Source: Gracilaria gracilis
Taxonomy: Eukaryota; Rhodophyta; Florideophyceae; Gracilariales; Gracilariaceae
Length of the DNA: 64,000 nucleotides
Direction: 5' to 3'
NCBI GenBank assembly: GCA_030374805.1
Contig: JARGSG010000028.1
Span: 434,001-498,000, forward strand
A program made the translations under genes and the position numbers. A model generated the notes under the pieces. That model had not been told where the DNA came from. It searched no databases and saw only the letters and a program-made list of their open reading frames with translations. Shown here one piece after another: positions 22,056 to 31,609 of the stretch; positions within the stretch are counted from its first letter, which is position 1; each line of letters begins with the position of its first letter.

Positions 22056-24206
22056 ATGGACGTGGGCTTTCGCAACCTGTCGTCTATTCTTCGCCAACGC
22101 GAATATGACCTGATTTCACGCCCCGAGAGCATTTTACATGGCCACCACTCTCTCACCCGCAACATGGACTGGTCTGTACAACTGGCAGGGCATATGGGCT
22201 GCGTCAACCGTCTGGCACTGGACGAAGAGGGAAAGTTTCTTCTCTCCGGCTCAGATGACTGTACTCTTCGGATCTGGTCCATCGAAGACCATAATCTCGT
22301 CCTCCCCAAGGGAGTCATCACCCCGGGACACGTCAACAACATTTTCGGTGTCGCGTTCATGCCGAATACCGGAAACTCCCTTGTGGCATCTGCGGGCTTG
22401 GATCAACAAGTTCACCTCACCAACGTCGAAACTTCCAAGAGTCTGAGGTGGATTTGTCACACGGACTCCGTCAAGACCGTTGCGCCCTTAGATGCAAACG
22501 TATTCATCACGGCGTCAAAGGATGGAACCTCACGTTTATTCGATGCTAGAATCCCTCCCACTGCCCATCCGTCCGATTCGTCTATCATTGTTGTTAACAT
22601 ACCGTGCACCAACCCATTTTCGAACGGCATCAACTCAGCCATACCATCGCCAATGTTCCCCAATCACATCTTGGTGTCCTCCGGCGACCCCTACTTGCGA
22701 ATATTCGACCTACGCTTCAACACTAGCAATCGCCTCAACTCGCCCCGAATCTCGCAGCTCAAGTCGCGCACAACCTGCATTGAGTCCTACTGTCCATCTC
22801 ATTTGTATGAACTAGCCCCGGAGCGTTGTTCTCCAAGTGAGCTCATGCATCCAGCTTACGTTACATTCGCCACCTTTTCATCAGATGCAAGCCAGATTGT
22901 GGCATCGTACTATATGGATGCGGTTCATGTTTTCAATCGCCGTCAACAATCACAGTCTGGGCCTTACTATCCAAGCTTCAAGTTCAACTCCGAAAGGAAA
23001 CGTGTAGTGTGGTTGTTGATTCAAGAGGCTGCTGAAAGGCTCTTAAACGGTTCTGTGGGTTGCGCGAAAACTGCAATAGCGAAAGCCAACAGCGTTCTCG
23101 AATTGGAACCCCAAAATATTCTTGCGTTACTCTATAAAGCCGAGAGTTTGCTTTTGCGTGAAAACTATAGTGACTTTCGAGAAGCGTTTGAAACCCTTCA
23201 ACTCTTAATCAACCTTATTAGGGAACAGCCTCGGCTTATAACTGCTCTATGGGGATCCGATGGTCCAATGTGTCCACCATGCTTTCCAGAATCCATAGGT
23301 AACTGGGAACGAAAGGCGCAGATATGGTTGATGATCTTCGAGTTCCAACAAATAAGAGCAATGTATAAAATGATACCATACTCACCAGTCGGAGTTTTGC
23401 AACCCGGTGTAAATGGATTAGTGACAAAAAGACGCTTCGAACATCTTAGAGAGCTCTGCAGTGAGCTAATGGAGAGAAGGTGGAAATTGTTTAGCAAACA
23501 ACCGACTTCTAATGGTCATCGATCTACCAACTCTCCGGGATCCATGTATGATTGCTCTTTGCTCAGAGATGATATACATAGAGACGCTCTAGGCACTGAG
23601 GAAGAATCATCACGCCTTTATAGCACAGAGTTTTCGCGGCTGCGGAAGCAAGTCTTGGTTCGCCTAGTAGAGAAACTTGCTTCATCTAAACTGAACATGC
23701 TTCTCTTTGCGTTTGACGAAAAAATTGCGGACCTCGAACCTCGTAACCCGAACTCACAAACCAATCGTCGTTTGGCAACTACAAAGGAGTACTGGATAAG
23801 GGTTATGAATCAAGACCATATCCCGCATCATTTTGCGAGAGAGTTGAAGGCATTGGAAGCTGAGGAAAAACGACTATTGGCAGGATTTGACTCCGAGGCG
23901 TTGTGGGGCGTCCGACCACGAAAGGAACTTCCATGCAAAAGATATCATGGACATCAAAGCGAAAAGACAGATATAAAAGAAGCCCGATTCTATGGTGCGG
24001 ATAATCAAGTGGTTCTATCTGGGTCCGACGACGGTTTTGTTTATATGTGGGCTGCGGGAACCTGCGAACTGCTAACCCGAGTTTCCGCCGACGATCAAAT
24101 TGTCAACTGTGTTCTGCCGCACCCCTACCGATCGATGATACTTGTGTCTGGAATAGATAATACGATCAAGGTGTTAACTCCCGATTTATCAAGTAGCGAG
24201 GAATGA
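22056..24206 (+). CDS. WDTC1-like WD40/TPR protein (DDB1-CUL4 associated factor type)
   Basis: Single-exon protein of 716 residues. N-terminal WD40 repeats (about residues 35 to 300) include GHMGCVNRLALDEEGKFLLS, SGSDDCTLRIW and PGHVNNIFGVAFMP. They match the WDTC1/ADIPOSE pattern GH.GCVNCL.W...G..L.SGSDD....W followed by GH..NIF.V.F.P. A tetratricopeptide-like helical region lies in the middle (about 315 to 400), and two more WD units close the C-terminus (SGSDDGFVYMWAAG, SGIDNTIKVL). That architecture is typical of substrate receptors for CUL4-DDB1 ubiquitin ligases, a role known for the family and inferred here. The linker around residues 480 to 540 is specific to this protein. The ATG has a good context (CGCCATGGA). 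Confidence 0.8.
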   Translation: MDVGFRNLSSILRQREYDLISRPESILHGHHSLTRNMDWSVQLAGHMGCVNRLALDEEGKFLLSGSDDCTLRIWSIEDHNLVLPKGVITPGHVNNIFGVAFMPNTGNSLVASAGLDQQVHLTNVETSKSLRWICHTDSVKTVAPLDANVFITASKDGTSRLFDARIPPTAHPSDSSIIVVNIPCTNPFSNGINSAIPSPMFPNHILVSSGDPYLRIFDLRFNTSNRLNSPRISQLKSRTTCIESYCPSHLYELAPERCSPSELMHPAYVTFATFSSDASQIVASYYMDAVHVFNRRQQSQSGPYYPSFKFNSERKRVVWLLIQEAAERLLNGSVGCAKTAIAKANSVLELEPQNILALLYKAESLLLRENYSDFREAFETLQLLINLIREQPRLITALWGSDGPMCPPCFPESIGNWERKAQIWLMIFEFQQIRAMYKMIPYSPVGVLQPGVNGLVTKRRFEHLRELCSELMERRWKLFSKQPTSNGHRSTNSPGSMYDCSLLRDDIHRDALGTEEESSRLYSTEFSRLRKQVLVRLVEKLASSKLNMLLFAFDEKIADLEPRNPNSQTNRRLATTKEYWIRVMNQDHIPHHFARELKALEAEEKRLLAGFDSEALWGVRPRKELPCKRYHGHQSEKTDIKEARFYGADNQVVLSGSDDGFVYMWAAGTCELLTRVSADDQIVNCVLPHPYRSMILVSGIDNTIKVLTPDLSSSEE

Positions 24207-24545
24207 CGGCAGAAGTGAATCTCGAAGAAGTGGCAGCGGGGATTCAAGTCAAGAGCAATCCAACGCGGTGTGAAGAAGGTTGAAGCCTCGAATGTAGAGG
24301 CAAGATATAGTGGATGTGGTAACAAACCTAGCTAATAGAAATTAGACTAAAGCAATGAGATTGTTGGCTGTGCATTTCTATTCTGTAACAGTAGCCGCAG
24401 TGCAATCATAGACGACTCATTTCTCCTCCTTCCCTCGCTGATCTTAGTCGAAAGACAAAGGTTCAACCCCTTTCCTTGAGAAACACTGGGTTAGTGGAAG
24501 GGTTTTTGAACAGATTATGCCAAAACGTTAGCTTAGGTGTCTGTC

Positions 24546-24549
<4 letters not shown>

Positions 24550-24599
<50 letters not shown>
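24550..24599. repeat. (CT)n microsatellite
   Basis: About 25 CT units, directly followed by the dispersed repeat copy 2. Confidence 0.95.
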
Positions 24600-24602
<3 letters not shown>

Positions 24603-24610
24603 TGAACATA

Positions 24611-24678
24611 CAAGCATAATTACAACTTAGTGCGGGACGCTTCTGTTCAGAGAAGCATTCTCTCACGGTGAAGGCCAA
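24611..24678 (+). repeat. Dispersed ~70-bp repeat, copy 2
   Basis: Copy of the segment at 5843 to 5910. It shares AATTACAAC, ACGC.TCTG and TTCTCTCACG in the same order. It again lies just downstream of a simple repeat, here the CT tract. Confidence 0.5.
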
Positions 24679-25766
24679 TATCTATTGAGGTCATTTCTTA
24701 ACAGCATGAGCAAAACTAAACCTCTTTGCTCATGCTGTGAAGGCAAACATCTCTCTCTTCTCTCTTCTTTCCGAGCGCAGTAGTTCAATTACTACTTCCC
24801 GGGGAGTTTCACATTAATAAAAATCCCTCTCACTAAAAAGACTGCCAAGGGCAACCTACTTTCGGGCTTTTCCCACTATCTCCATAACTGTTAAACTCTA
24901 TGATTTCTTGAAGGTGGTAGGCCTATTCTCCTCGAACGCGTTCTTTTGGGATGTGGCAAAACATAATAATTTCATTCACCATCCCTGGTAAGCAATTGCG
25001 CACAAGTTGTGCGGCCCAACCTTCTTGCCCAAAAGACGAGTTCCAAGAGGATGTACAATGGGTGTATGTCCAACAAATAACCAAGACAAAAAGACAAGCA
25101 TGGCCTTCTAGATAAATAGCTCTTTGTTGACCACAGTAAAGGAGAAGAAGAAGAAATTACTCTTTGGGCACCTTATGTGAGAGAGGGAGAATGTAATTTA
25201 AGAGGCCCGGTCTGCAGTGGCGAACTAACCGTTTTCCAAGCAAATGCGATTCAAGCGGATGTATAACGAAGAATACCCCACATAAAACTGAGAGAGAATT
25301 ATTACCACTGCTTCCCCAGATTTCACAAAATGTCTCAAGGTTGTTTGGAAAGCCAGACAGTAACGGTTTCAAAACTGACGCCTCGCTACTCTCCTACTGA
25401 ATTCCATGAAGTCCACGGCAATAGAACATGTGTTTCTAGAAAAAAGGTCAATGCTTCTCTTGCTATTGTATCCACCGTATCATTTCTTGCTATTCCGCAG
25501 TGGTCAGGTATCCACAGTATATCAATAGAACACAAAAAGACAGTAAAGAAGAAGAACACAAACACACAATATCACACAATACTTATGACATTGGTTCAAT
25601 ATGTAGAGATGTTTTTTTCTTTACGTGGTAAACTGAACATGCATACCATACGTACCACTGCTCCCTTCATGCAAGGGTTTTTGGAGGAGTTCTGAAACAT
25701 CTACATGGATTAGACATATGGACTATCATATTCTTGTATTGTAGCTGAGCTGATGGCTTTTCAAAA

Positions 25767-27582
25767 TCAGCGTCCTCCTCGTCCTTTGAATTTTCTAACG
25801 CCACGACCGGCACCAGCCATCATTCCGCCCATTCCGCCCATACCCCCACCGGGACCACGTCCCCCCATGGGAGCAGGTTGCGACGATTCACTCTGTGGAT
25901 TCTGGACAGTCTCGTCAACAGAAAGTATCATGCATGCAGCTTCAGTTGCAGCGCTGATGGCGTTAATCTTAACCAGAGCCGGTTCCCATACAAAGGAATC
26001 CCATGTGTTGCATATTCCTGCTTCTTCTATATCCACGCCATACCACTTACCGTCCTCCCCAGTAGCATGCTTCGCTCGAAGTTTATTAAGAATGTCAGTG
26101 GAGTCGAATCCAGCGTTGTCACTGAGAGTTCTCGGGATAACTTCGAGGGCCTTGGCAAAGGCAAGAATTAAGAGTTGCTCCTTACCATGCACCTTGAGGG
26201 AGTAATCTCGTAAGAAACGACTTAGCTCCATTTCGATTGCACCTCCTCCTGCCACGGCAGTTGAATGCTTGATCGTCCTTCGAGCAATCATGATTGAATC
26301 ATGCAAAGAACGTTCTGTTTCTGCCATGAACTGCTCCGAACCACCCCTTACAATAATGGTTGCAGTTTTTGTTTTTGGGCATCCTGTGAACATGTTATAC
26401 CGTTCGTTCCCAATCTGGACCTCTTCGAAAAGCTCGCAGGTGCCAAGAATTGCATCGTAGTCTGACTCCACCACACTGTTCATGGTGGTTTGAACTACCC
26501 CGCCTACAGCTCTCGTAACACGACTCAAATCAGCCTCGGCAACTCTTCCGGCACAGAAAATGTCCCTATCTGCAAAGTACTGAGTAGCAAGGTCTCCAAT
26601 TGCCAAACGAGACAGTACTACCTTCGCGCCAGTCTTAACGATCTTGTCCAGTTTTTCATAGATAATGTCCCACTCGGCGTCCACAATGGCTTGATACTCT
26701 TTCGTTGAATCTACTCTTACTTCAGCATTCTCCTTTTCAGCTTTTAGCTCCAACTCTATGTTCAATGTTATAACTCTAGGGTTCACAAACTTCTTCGGTT
26801 GTTGCTCGAAACCCGCGTACGAAAATGTCTTCTTGAAAGCAACGCCCTTCACAAGCATCGAATCGGTAGCAGATCCGCCTTGAACTTTCTTGATACCAAT
26901 CATCGACAGATCAAGATCCTCGTCAAGCGAAAGCACAGCATCGGTAACAATGCTCGAGAAAAATTCCTTGTGGTGGGCAATCAGCTTCGAGTTTAAGGAT
27001 GTCGCTGCACATCTCTGCAATAGCAATCGTGTTTCTTTGGCGTCCTTTCCATGAATATCAATAGCAAGCTCTCGAACACGCTCCACTGCGAGCAACGCGG
27101 CTTTTCGATACGCCCGAATAATAGTACGAGGGTGTAGGCCGTCTTGTACGTAATCCTTGCAGTTTTTGAGCATTTCGCCTGCCAAAAGCGTAACAGACGT
27201 TGTCCCATCTCCAACTTCAGCGTCTTGCGATTTTGCTATATCCACCAGAGTGCGTGCAGCAGGATGAGTGATATCCAGCAGTTTCAGGATTGTAGCTCCA
27301 TCATTAGATATAGTTACTTTGCCCTTCCCTTCATTGATGAGCTTATCCATACCCCTCGGCCCCAACGTGGTTCGCAATATATCGACGATAGCGAGGCATG
27401 CATTTATATTCGAGACTGGAGTAACAGATGGTCAGCATATCAGTTACTTTCCTAGTTCCTGCTCTGATCAAATAATGATATATGACGCATGTTGGATCAA
27501 ACGTACCAAGTTGGCCAAGACCCTGACTTGTATCAGTTCCTTCCTTAAGGAACACGATCTGGGGGGCGAGAAACTGGCTCAT
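25767..27582 (-). CDS. CCT7: T-complex protein 1 subunit eta (CCT7)
   Basis: Two exons on the minus strand, 27582..27507 and 27415..25767, with a 91-bp intron (donor GTACGT, acceptor CTCCAG). The spliced product has 574 residues against about 543 in animals. It is one of eight subunits of the cytosolic chaperonin TRiC/CCT, which folds actin, tubulin and WD40 proteins. Exon 1 encodes the N-terminal strand with [10 protein letters not shown], typical of the eta subunit. Exon 2 opens with the [22 protein letters not shown] site and continues with the GDGTTS catalytic motif, the apical domain, and the [11 protein letters not shown] segment of the intermediate domain. The tail is Gly/Met-rich (GGMGGMGG) and ends in a Gly-Arg repeat, as in other eta subunits. 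It is divergent with ORC3 across 461 bases. Confidence 0.95.
27416..27506 (-). other. Intron of the CCT7 gene
   Basis: 91-bp intron with donor GTACGT and acceptor CTCCAG. It splits a valine codon and restores the conserved N-terminus of the eta subunit. Confidence 0.9.
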
Positions 27583-28043
27583 ATTTCACTTTCGATTCCT
27601 GGAATGCCTGGACGAAGTTCTTTGACCAGATCTGATCCTCTGACCGCGGTATCTACTCACGAACAGATGTAATGATGGAGAAGGCGTCCTCCATCTTGAT
27701 CAGCGAAGATCCGCAGGAACAAAAAATCAAAAAGCCTCACGTGGTTTTCTTACAAAGGGTAGAGTTTATTGATGCTTTTTTGCCCTACACGTATCTACGA
27801 GATAGGGAATGGAGAGCGCCGAGGGTATCTACTAGTAGATACTATCTACCTTCGTATGAATCTATCGAAGGTTGGACGTTCTGGTTCTTTGAGGTGGTTC
27901 CCAAGCTACGAAGGTATCTACATCGGTAAAACGCTACCCTTGGTAGTTTTTGAATCTCGTTTCTTCTTCGAGCGACTGTTCAGCAGTTTCAAGCATCACA
28001 AATTATCTGTTCTTGAAGGTCTAATCCTAGCTAGTCGAAAAGA
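27583..28043. promoter_or_regulatory. Divergent CCT7/ORC3 promoter with GTATCTAC motif cluster
   Basis: 461 bases between divergent starts. The 8-mer GTATCTAC occurs in direct orientation at 27649, 27791, 27825 and 27914, and inverted at 27835. The copies at 27825 and 27835 form a perfect 18-bp palindrome (27825 to 27842). The spacing and identity suggest a transcription-factor site shared by the two genes; this is inference. An open plus-strand frame at 27672 to 27929 has no family resemblance. Confidence 0.5.
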
Positions 28044-30065
28044 ATGGGAAGATGGCCAAGGGGAAACGAACTAATTTCCGCACCCACAACAGTACTTTGT
28101 AAACGACCGAAATCACGTCGCTCAACTCCTGCACCCAACCCCGCTCAACAAGCGTGGAAACGCTTCGAATGCTCTGTACGAGATGAACTAAACTCTCTTT
28201 ACCGAGGTTCATTAATAAAGCTTAACACAGTCGTCAGTCACTTTTCCAAAGAAAATGAAATTGTAGCAGCGTGTGTAGTCCTTGGTGCAGCAGCTGCTGC
28301 AGGAGATCGAGAACAAGCTTTTCAAAGGGTTGTGGAACACTTGTCGACGAGAGGATCTTCAAATATAATCTCCCTGAATGCAGTGGAACATGGAAACATC
28401 GGTGCAATGCTACAAGAGTTGGAGTCCATTGATTTCTCAAAGCAAACAATAATTTCTGTGGACGATGTTGACAGACTACCAGAGTCCGTGATCCGTGATA
28501 TGGTCTACAAATGTGGAAAGGTCCGTGAGTGTGAAGAAGCCCAACTTCTTGCGAAAAGAGGCATTCCTCCTATCACTCTCGTATTAGGCGTGGGAGTATC
28601 AGACGCTCGATTTCACTCTGCCCTTGGAATTGAAGAAGCTGCTCTAATTCTTCCAACCATGATCTCGATGCCCACCCCTGCAGAATGCTTTCGGGGTATT
28701 GCGAACGTCATACAAAAGACAGGCCTAGAGTTTTCAGGGAACGTATTCGATATCTTGTGCAGAGAATTCGTTTACCAAGATCGTACCATCTCTATGGTTA
28801 TGCGCTTCCTGCGACTGCTTTTTACTTTACACTTCTATCGTGAGCCCTTGGCAGCAGTTTTTTGTCAAGTTCTCGAAGAGTGCGCCGCTCAAACTCACGA
28901 AGAAACAGACCTAGGAATTCGAAGAAAGTTGTCGAAGTTGCTAAAGAAAGAACATTTAATAATAGTGGAGAAAAAATGCATTCAGGATGAAAGCCACGCC
29001 AACGGCCTTCCGATACAAGAAGCTAATCGTAACCTGTGCTTCAAAGCTTGCCAACAACTATGGAAACGCAGGACAAGACTTGAGACTCTTCAACGACTGG
29101 TCCTTCACGTGTCTGATATCACGAGCAGAGGAAAGTCTGGTATCGCAGCAAGCAGGGATCGTTCTGATCCTCTTGAGGGCACGGAGCCTTTGGATGATCT
29201 GCACATCAACGTGTTTAGAGCGTTCTTGGTAGACGAAGACAGTGGTGAGGTCAAATATGATCGCTTTACTCGCCCATTGTTTGAAACGATATCAAACGCG
29301 GGCAAGCCAATGATGCGAAGAATACTTACGATGACTATACAAGAGATATCGCGTTCTTTAGAAACTACGAATGATGAAGAATTGAGCTCACTTTGGCGAG
29401 AGGCAGAGAAAATTCTGAAGGAGCTGAACAGTATATCGGCAGCGCAAACCCATCCGTCGCAAAGAAAACGGACGCAGCGAACCACTTCAGCAAGATATGC
29501 AAAAGGAGGTAGTGCCGCCAGAAACCGTAGGGCGCAGATTATTACGGCTATGGCGAATGAAGTGCAAAGCTCTGATCCTTTGGTACCAATTCGGAAAAAG
29601 CTGGAGTCCGTCATTCTGAGAATGTCCAAACTAATCAAGTCTTTGAAAGATATCCCCCTGCACCAAACAATACTTTTGTCCGATATTGCCGAGTTGCAAT
29701 CCTTCTGTGGGGGAATGGGAGGTCTAGTTGAGCCAAGATCTTCGTTGTTCACGGCAATGCGACAACCGCAGAGGATAATTGACACTATTTCGCCTTGTTC
29801 CCATCCCGATACTGCAGTGGCATACAGAATTTTGGCCGAGGGTGGGCGGTTAGTCGGTCTGTATGATTGGTATAACAGTTTTGCGTCCATTGTTGTTGCG
29901 GCTGCAGCCAAGCAAAGTTGTGGGGGTGAGGTCAATATTTCCCAAGTCCGTCCAGCCGAACTTCAATCTCGCTTTGCAAGAGCGTGTTCTGAATTGGAGG
30001 TACTAGGTGTGATGAAGTATACAAATCGCAAGTCAGATCATGTTGCAAGACTCGTTTTCGAATAA
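28044..30065 (+). CDS. ORC3: Origin recognition complex subunit 3
   Basis: Single-exon protein of 673 residues, near the 711 of human ORC3. ORC3 is part of the six-subunit complex that marks replication origins and loads the MCM helicase. The N-terminal half has the degenerate AAA-like fold of the family without Walker A, as expected for ORC3. It includes an ISVDDVDRLPESVIRDMVYK strand-helix equivalent to Walker B and the following sensor strand (ITLVLGVGVSDA). The C-terminal winged-helix region contains the family signature PDTAVAYRILAEGGRLVGLY followed by DWY.SFA, and ends in a short winged-helix strand. An Arg/Lys-rich insertion (about residues 470 to 495) is probably a disordered basic linker. 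Convergent with CSTF2. Confidence 0.85.
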   Translation: MGRWPRGNELISAPTTVLCKRPKSRRSTPAPNPAQQAWKRFECSVRDELNSLYRGSLIKLNTVVSHFSKENEIVAACVVLGAAAAAGDREQAFQRVVEHLSTRGSSNIISLNAVEHGNIGAMLQELESIDFSKQTIISVDDVDRLPESVIRDMVYKCGKVRECEEAQLLAKRGIPPITLVLGVGVSDARFHSALGIEEAALILPTMISMPTPAECFRGIANVIQKTGLEFSGNVFDILCREFVYQDRTISMVMRFLRLLFTLHFYREPLAAVFCQVLEECAAQTHEETDLGIRRKLSKLLKKEHLIIVEKKCIQDESHANGLPIQEANRNLCFKACQQLWKRRTRLETLQRLVLHVSDITSRGKSGIAASRDRSDPLEGTEPLDDLHINVFRAFLVDEDSGEVKYDRFTRPLFETISNAGKPMMRRILTMTIQEISRSLETTNDEELSSLWREAEKILKELNSISAAQTHPSQRKRTQRTTSARYAKGGSAARNRRAQIITAMANEVQSSDPLVPIRKKLESVILRMSKLIKSLKDIPLHQTILLSDIAELQSFCGGMGGLVEPRSSLFTAMRQPQRIIDTISPCSHPDTAVAYRILAEGGRLVGLYDWYNSFASIVVAAAAKQSCGGEVNISQVRPAELQSRFARACSELEVLGVMKYTNRKSDHVARLVFE

Positions 30066-30298
30066 ACCTCCATTCCATCATTCTAACATTCTGCGGCAGT
30101 CTAGATTATGCGGTGGTTTCTTCATTTCGCTTTAGTAGCAGTAGTACCGAATGCGGGAGTTTCGTTTTGATGAGAAAGTGTTCCGGAAACGAGCAAGCTT
30201 TCTGTGAAAGTTCCAATCTTCGTTTTTGTAGTTTCTCATCACTTTGGCAGTGCATTGGCTCGTTTATTCTGTCTCGCAATGTACGCATTATTACAAGT

Positions 30299-31444
30299 TT
30301 ACCGAAACTGCTTTTGCAGTTGAGGTGGGTGTGGTCCTCCGGGGGGCATCCCAGGCGGCATAGGTTGATTCATGCCTGGGTTCAGACCTCCAGCACCATG
30401 CATTGCCAAAAACTGTTTCAGTTCAAGCATATAGTTGCGATATTCAGAAGGTAACCGAGACATCTCCTCTTGTGTCATACTCATGACACTTTGCAGGAAT
30501 GCCTCTTGTTCCCCCATTCCCTGCGCGAAAGGCATGCCCGGCATTTGCATGGCCCCGTGCGGCATATTGGGTTGTGGCGGTGGGCCGTTCTGTGGGGGTG
30601 GGGGTGGATTCACATGTGTTGGGGGAGGAACATGTGAGAGGGGTGGTGGAGGTTGATTACGCGGTGGCGGCTGATTACGCGGTGGTGGCTGATTACGCGG
30701 TGGTGGCTGATTACGCGGTGGTGGTTGATTACGCGGTGGTGGCTGATTACGCGGTGGCGGTTGATTGCGTGGTGGCACAGGCGGTGGTGGTCGTTGTCTT
30801 GGTTGTGGTGGAGGTCTTTGCTGCACTGGCGGGTGGGGTTGCGGTGTGGGCATCATCGGCGGGGGCACCATCCCCAGCATGATCTGGCCCTGCATTATGG
30901 CTTGGGCAAGACGGGGGTTCGCAAGCAATAGATCGCGCATCTCATTTGGATTCTGCACAATGGCCTTCTTTAGATGAACCATAGTTTGATGGATTTCAGG
31001 CAATGACATGCGCTCCATTGAAGGATTGGCGGAAGCCAGAGCAGGAGGCAGTCCTCCATGCTGCATGTTCGGATGATTTGGCATTTGGGGACCAGGTTTC
31101 GGAGGTAAGTTCTGAACGCCAGGCTTGTTTGGTAGTGTAGATATGTTCTGGGGGAGGTTTGGTCCATTTCGGGCGGCGATCTGTTTGTCACTATCAGTGA
31201 AGTCGACGCGAAGCGGTCGACCGTTAAGCATGGTGCCGTTCAGATTGCGTCGGGCACTCATGGCGGTCTCCTTGTCCTCGTACTCGCAGAAACCATAGCC
31301 TTTCGCACGTCCGGTCTCGTTGTCGTGCATAAGACGGAAGTTGACGACATTTCCTACTTGAGAGAATACTTCGTTTAGCTGCTCCTCCGTAGTGTCGTAT
31401 GAGATGTTACCAACGAAGACGGTGGTTCCCGGGGGTCGGCCCAT
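30299..31444 (-). CDS. CSTF2: Cleavage stimulation factor 64-kDa subunit (CstF64)
   Basis: Single exon. I place the start at the ATG at 31444 (381 residues), directly before the RRM, although the frame is open further upstream. CstF64 binds the GU-rich element downstream of poly(A) sites. The RRM occupies residues 5 to 85 with RNP2 (TVFVGNISYD) and RNP1 (GRAKGYGFCEYED). The hinge domain that binds CstF77 and symplekin is at about 150 to 200 (LKKAIVQNPNEMRDLLLANP). The C-terminal CTD/Pcf11-binding helix bundle is at about 325 to 360 (LPSEYRNYMLELKQFL). Between them lies a Pro-rich linker with seven near-perfect copies of a six-residue unit (PPPRNQ). A truncated retrotransposon begins only about 170 bases upstream of the start. 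Confidence 0.92.
   Translation of the reverse strand: MGRPPGTTVFVGNISYDTTEEQLNEVFSQVGNVVNFRLMHDNETGRAKGYGFCEYEDKETAMSARRNLNGTMLNGRPLRVDFTDSDKQIAARNGPNLPQNISTLPNKPGVQNLPPKPGPQMPNHPNMQHGGLPPALASANPSMERMSLPEIHQTMVHLKKAIVQNPNEMRDLLLANPRLAQAIMQGQIMLGMVPPPMMPTPQPHPPVQQRPPPQPRQRPPPPVPPRNQPPPRNQPPPRNQPPPRNQPPPRNQPPPRNQPPPRNQPPPPLSHVPPPTHVNPPPPPQNGPPPQPNMPHGAMQMPGMPFAQGMGEQEAFLQSVMSMTQEEMSRLPSEYRNYMLELKQFLAMHGAGGLNPGMNQPMPPGMPPGGPHPPQLQKQFR
30653..30778 (-). repeat. 18-bp tandem repeat inside CSTF2
   Basis: Seven tandem copies of an 18-bp unit (TGATTACGCGGTGGTGGC on the plus strand), in phase with the CSTF2 frame and coding for the repeated hexapeptide PPPRNQ in the linker. The copies differ mainly at GGC versus GGT third positions. 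The antisense open frames over this stretch are by-products. Confidence 0.95.
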
Positions 31445-31609
31445 GTTGGCTGGGGAACAGTTGTTCAGAGGTGAGACAAGGGAAATTGGATACGAAGTCT
31501 CTTCGTGCGGTGGGGATGGCGGTGTATGCAACAGCGGCACCCCGTAGGTTTGACGCTATTTGTGTTATTCGGGGACAAGGCTTTTCGCCTATTTCACGGT
31601 ACAAGGGTA

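Larger units (their letters stand above)
24207..25766. other. Intergenic region with CT microsatellite and dispersed repeat
   Basis: About 1.56 kb between convergent genes. It contains a (CT)n microsatellite at 24550 to 24599 followed by the second copy of the ~70-bp repeat. A plus-strand frame at 25330 to 25695 has an ATG but no recognisable domain and is probably chance. Confidence 0.4.

Noticed and set aside
24461-24475. GGTTCAACCCC resembling a tRNA B box
   Set aside because: No A box, acceptor stem or cloverleaf can be formed around it.
25330-25695. 121-residue plus-strand frame
   Set aside because: No family resemblance; lies in AT-rich 3' intergenic sequence.
30499-30977. Plus-strand frames with repeated aromatic or Tyr/Ala/Val units
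   Set aside because: Antisense shadows of the 18-bp repeat in CSTF2.
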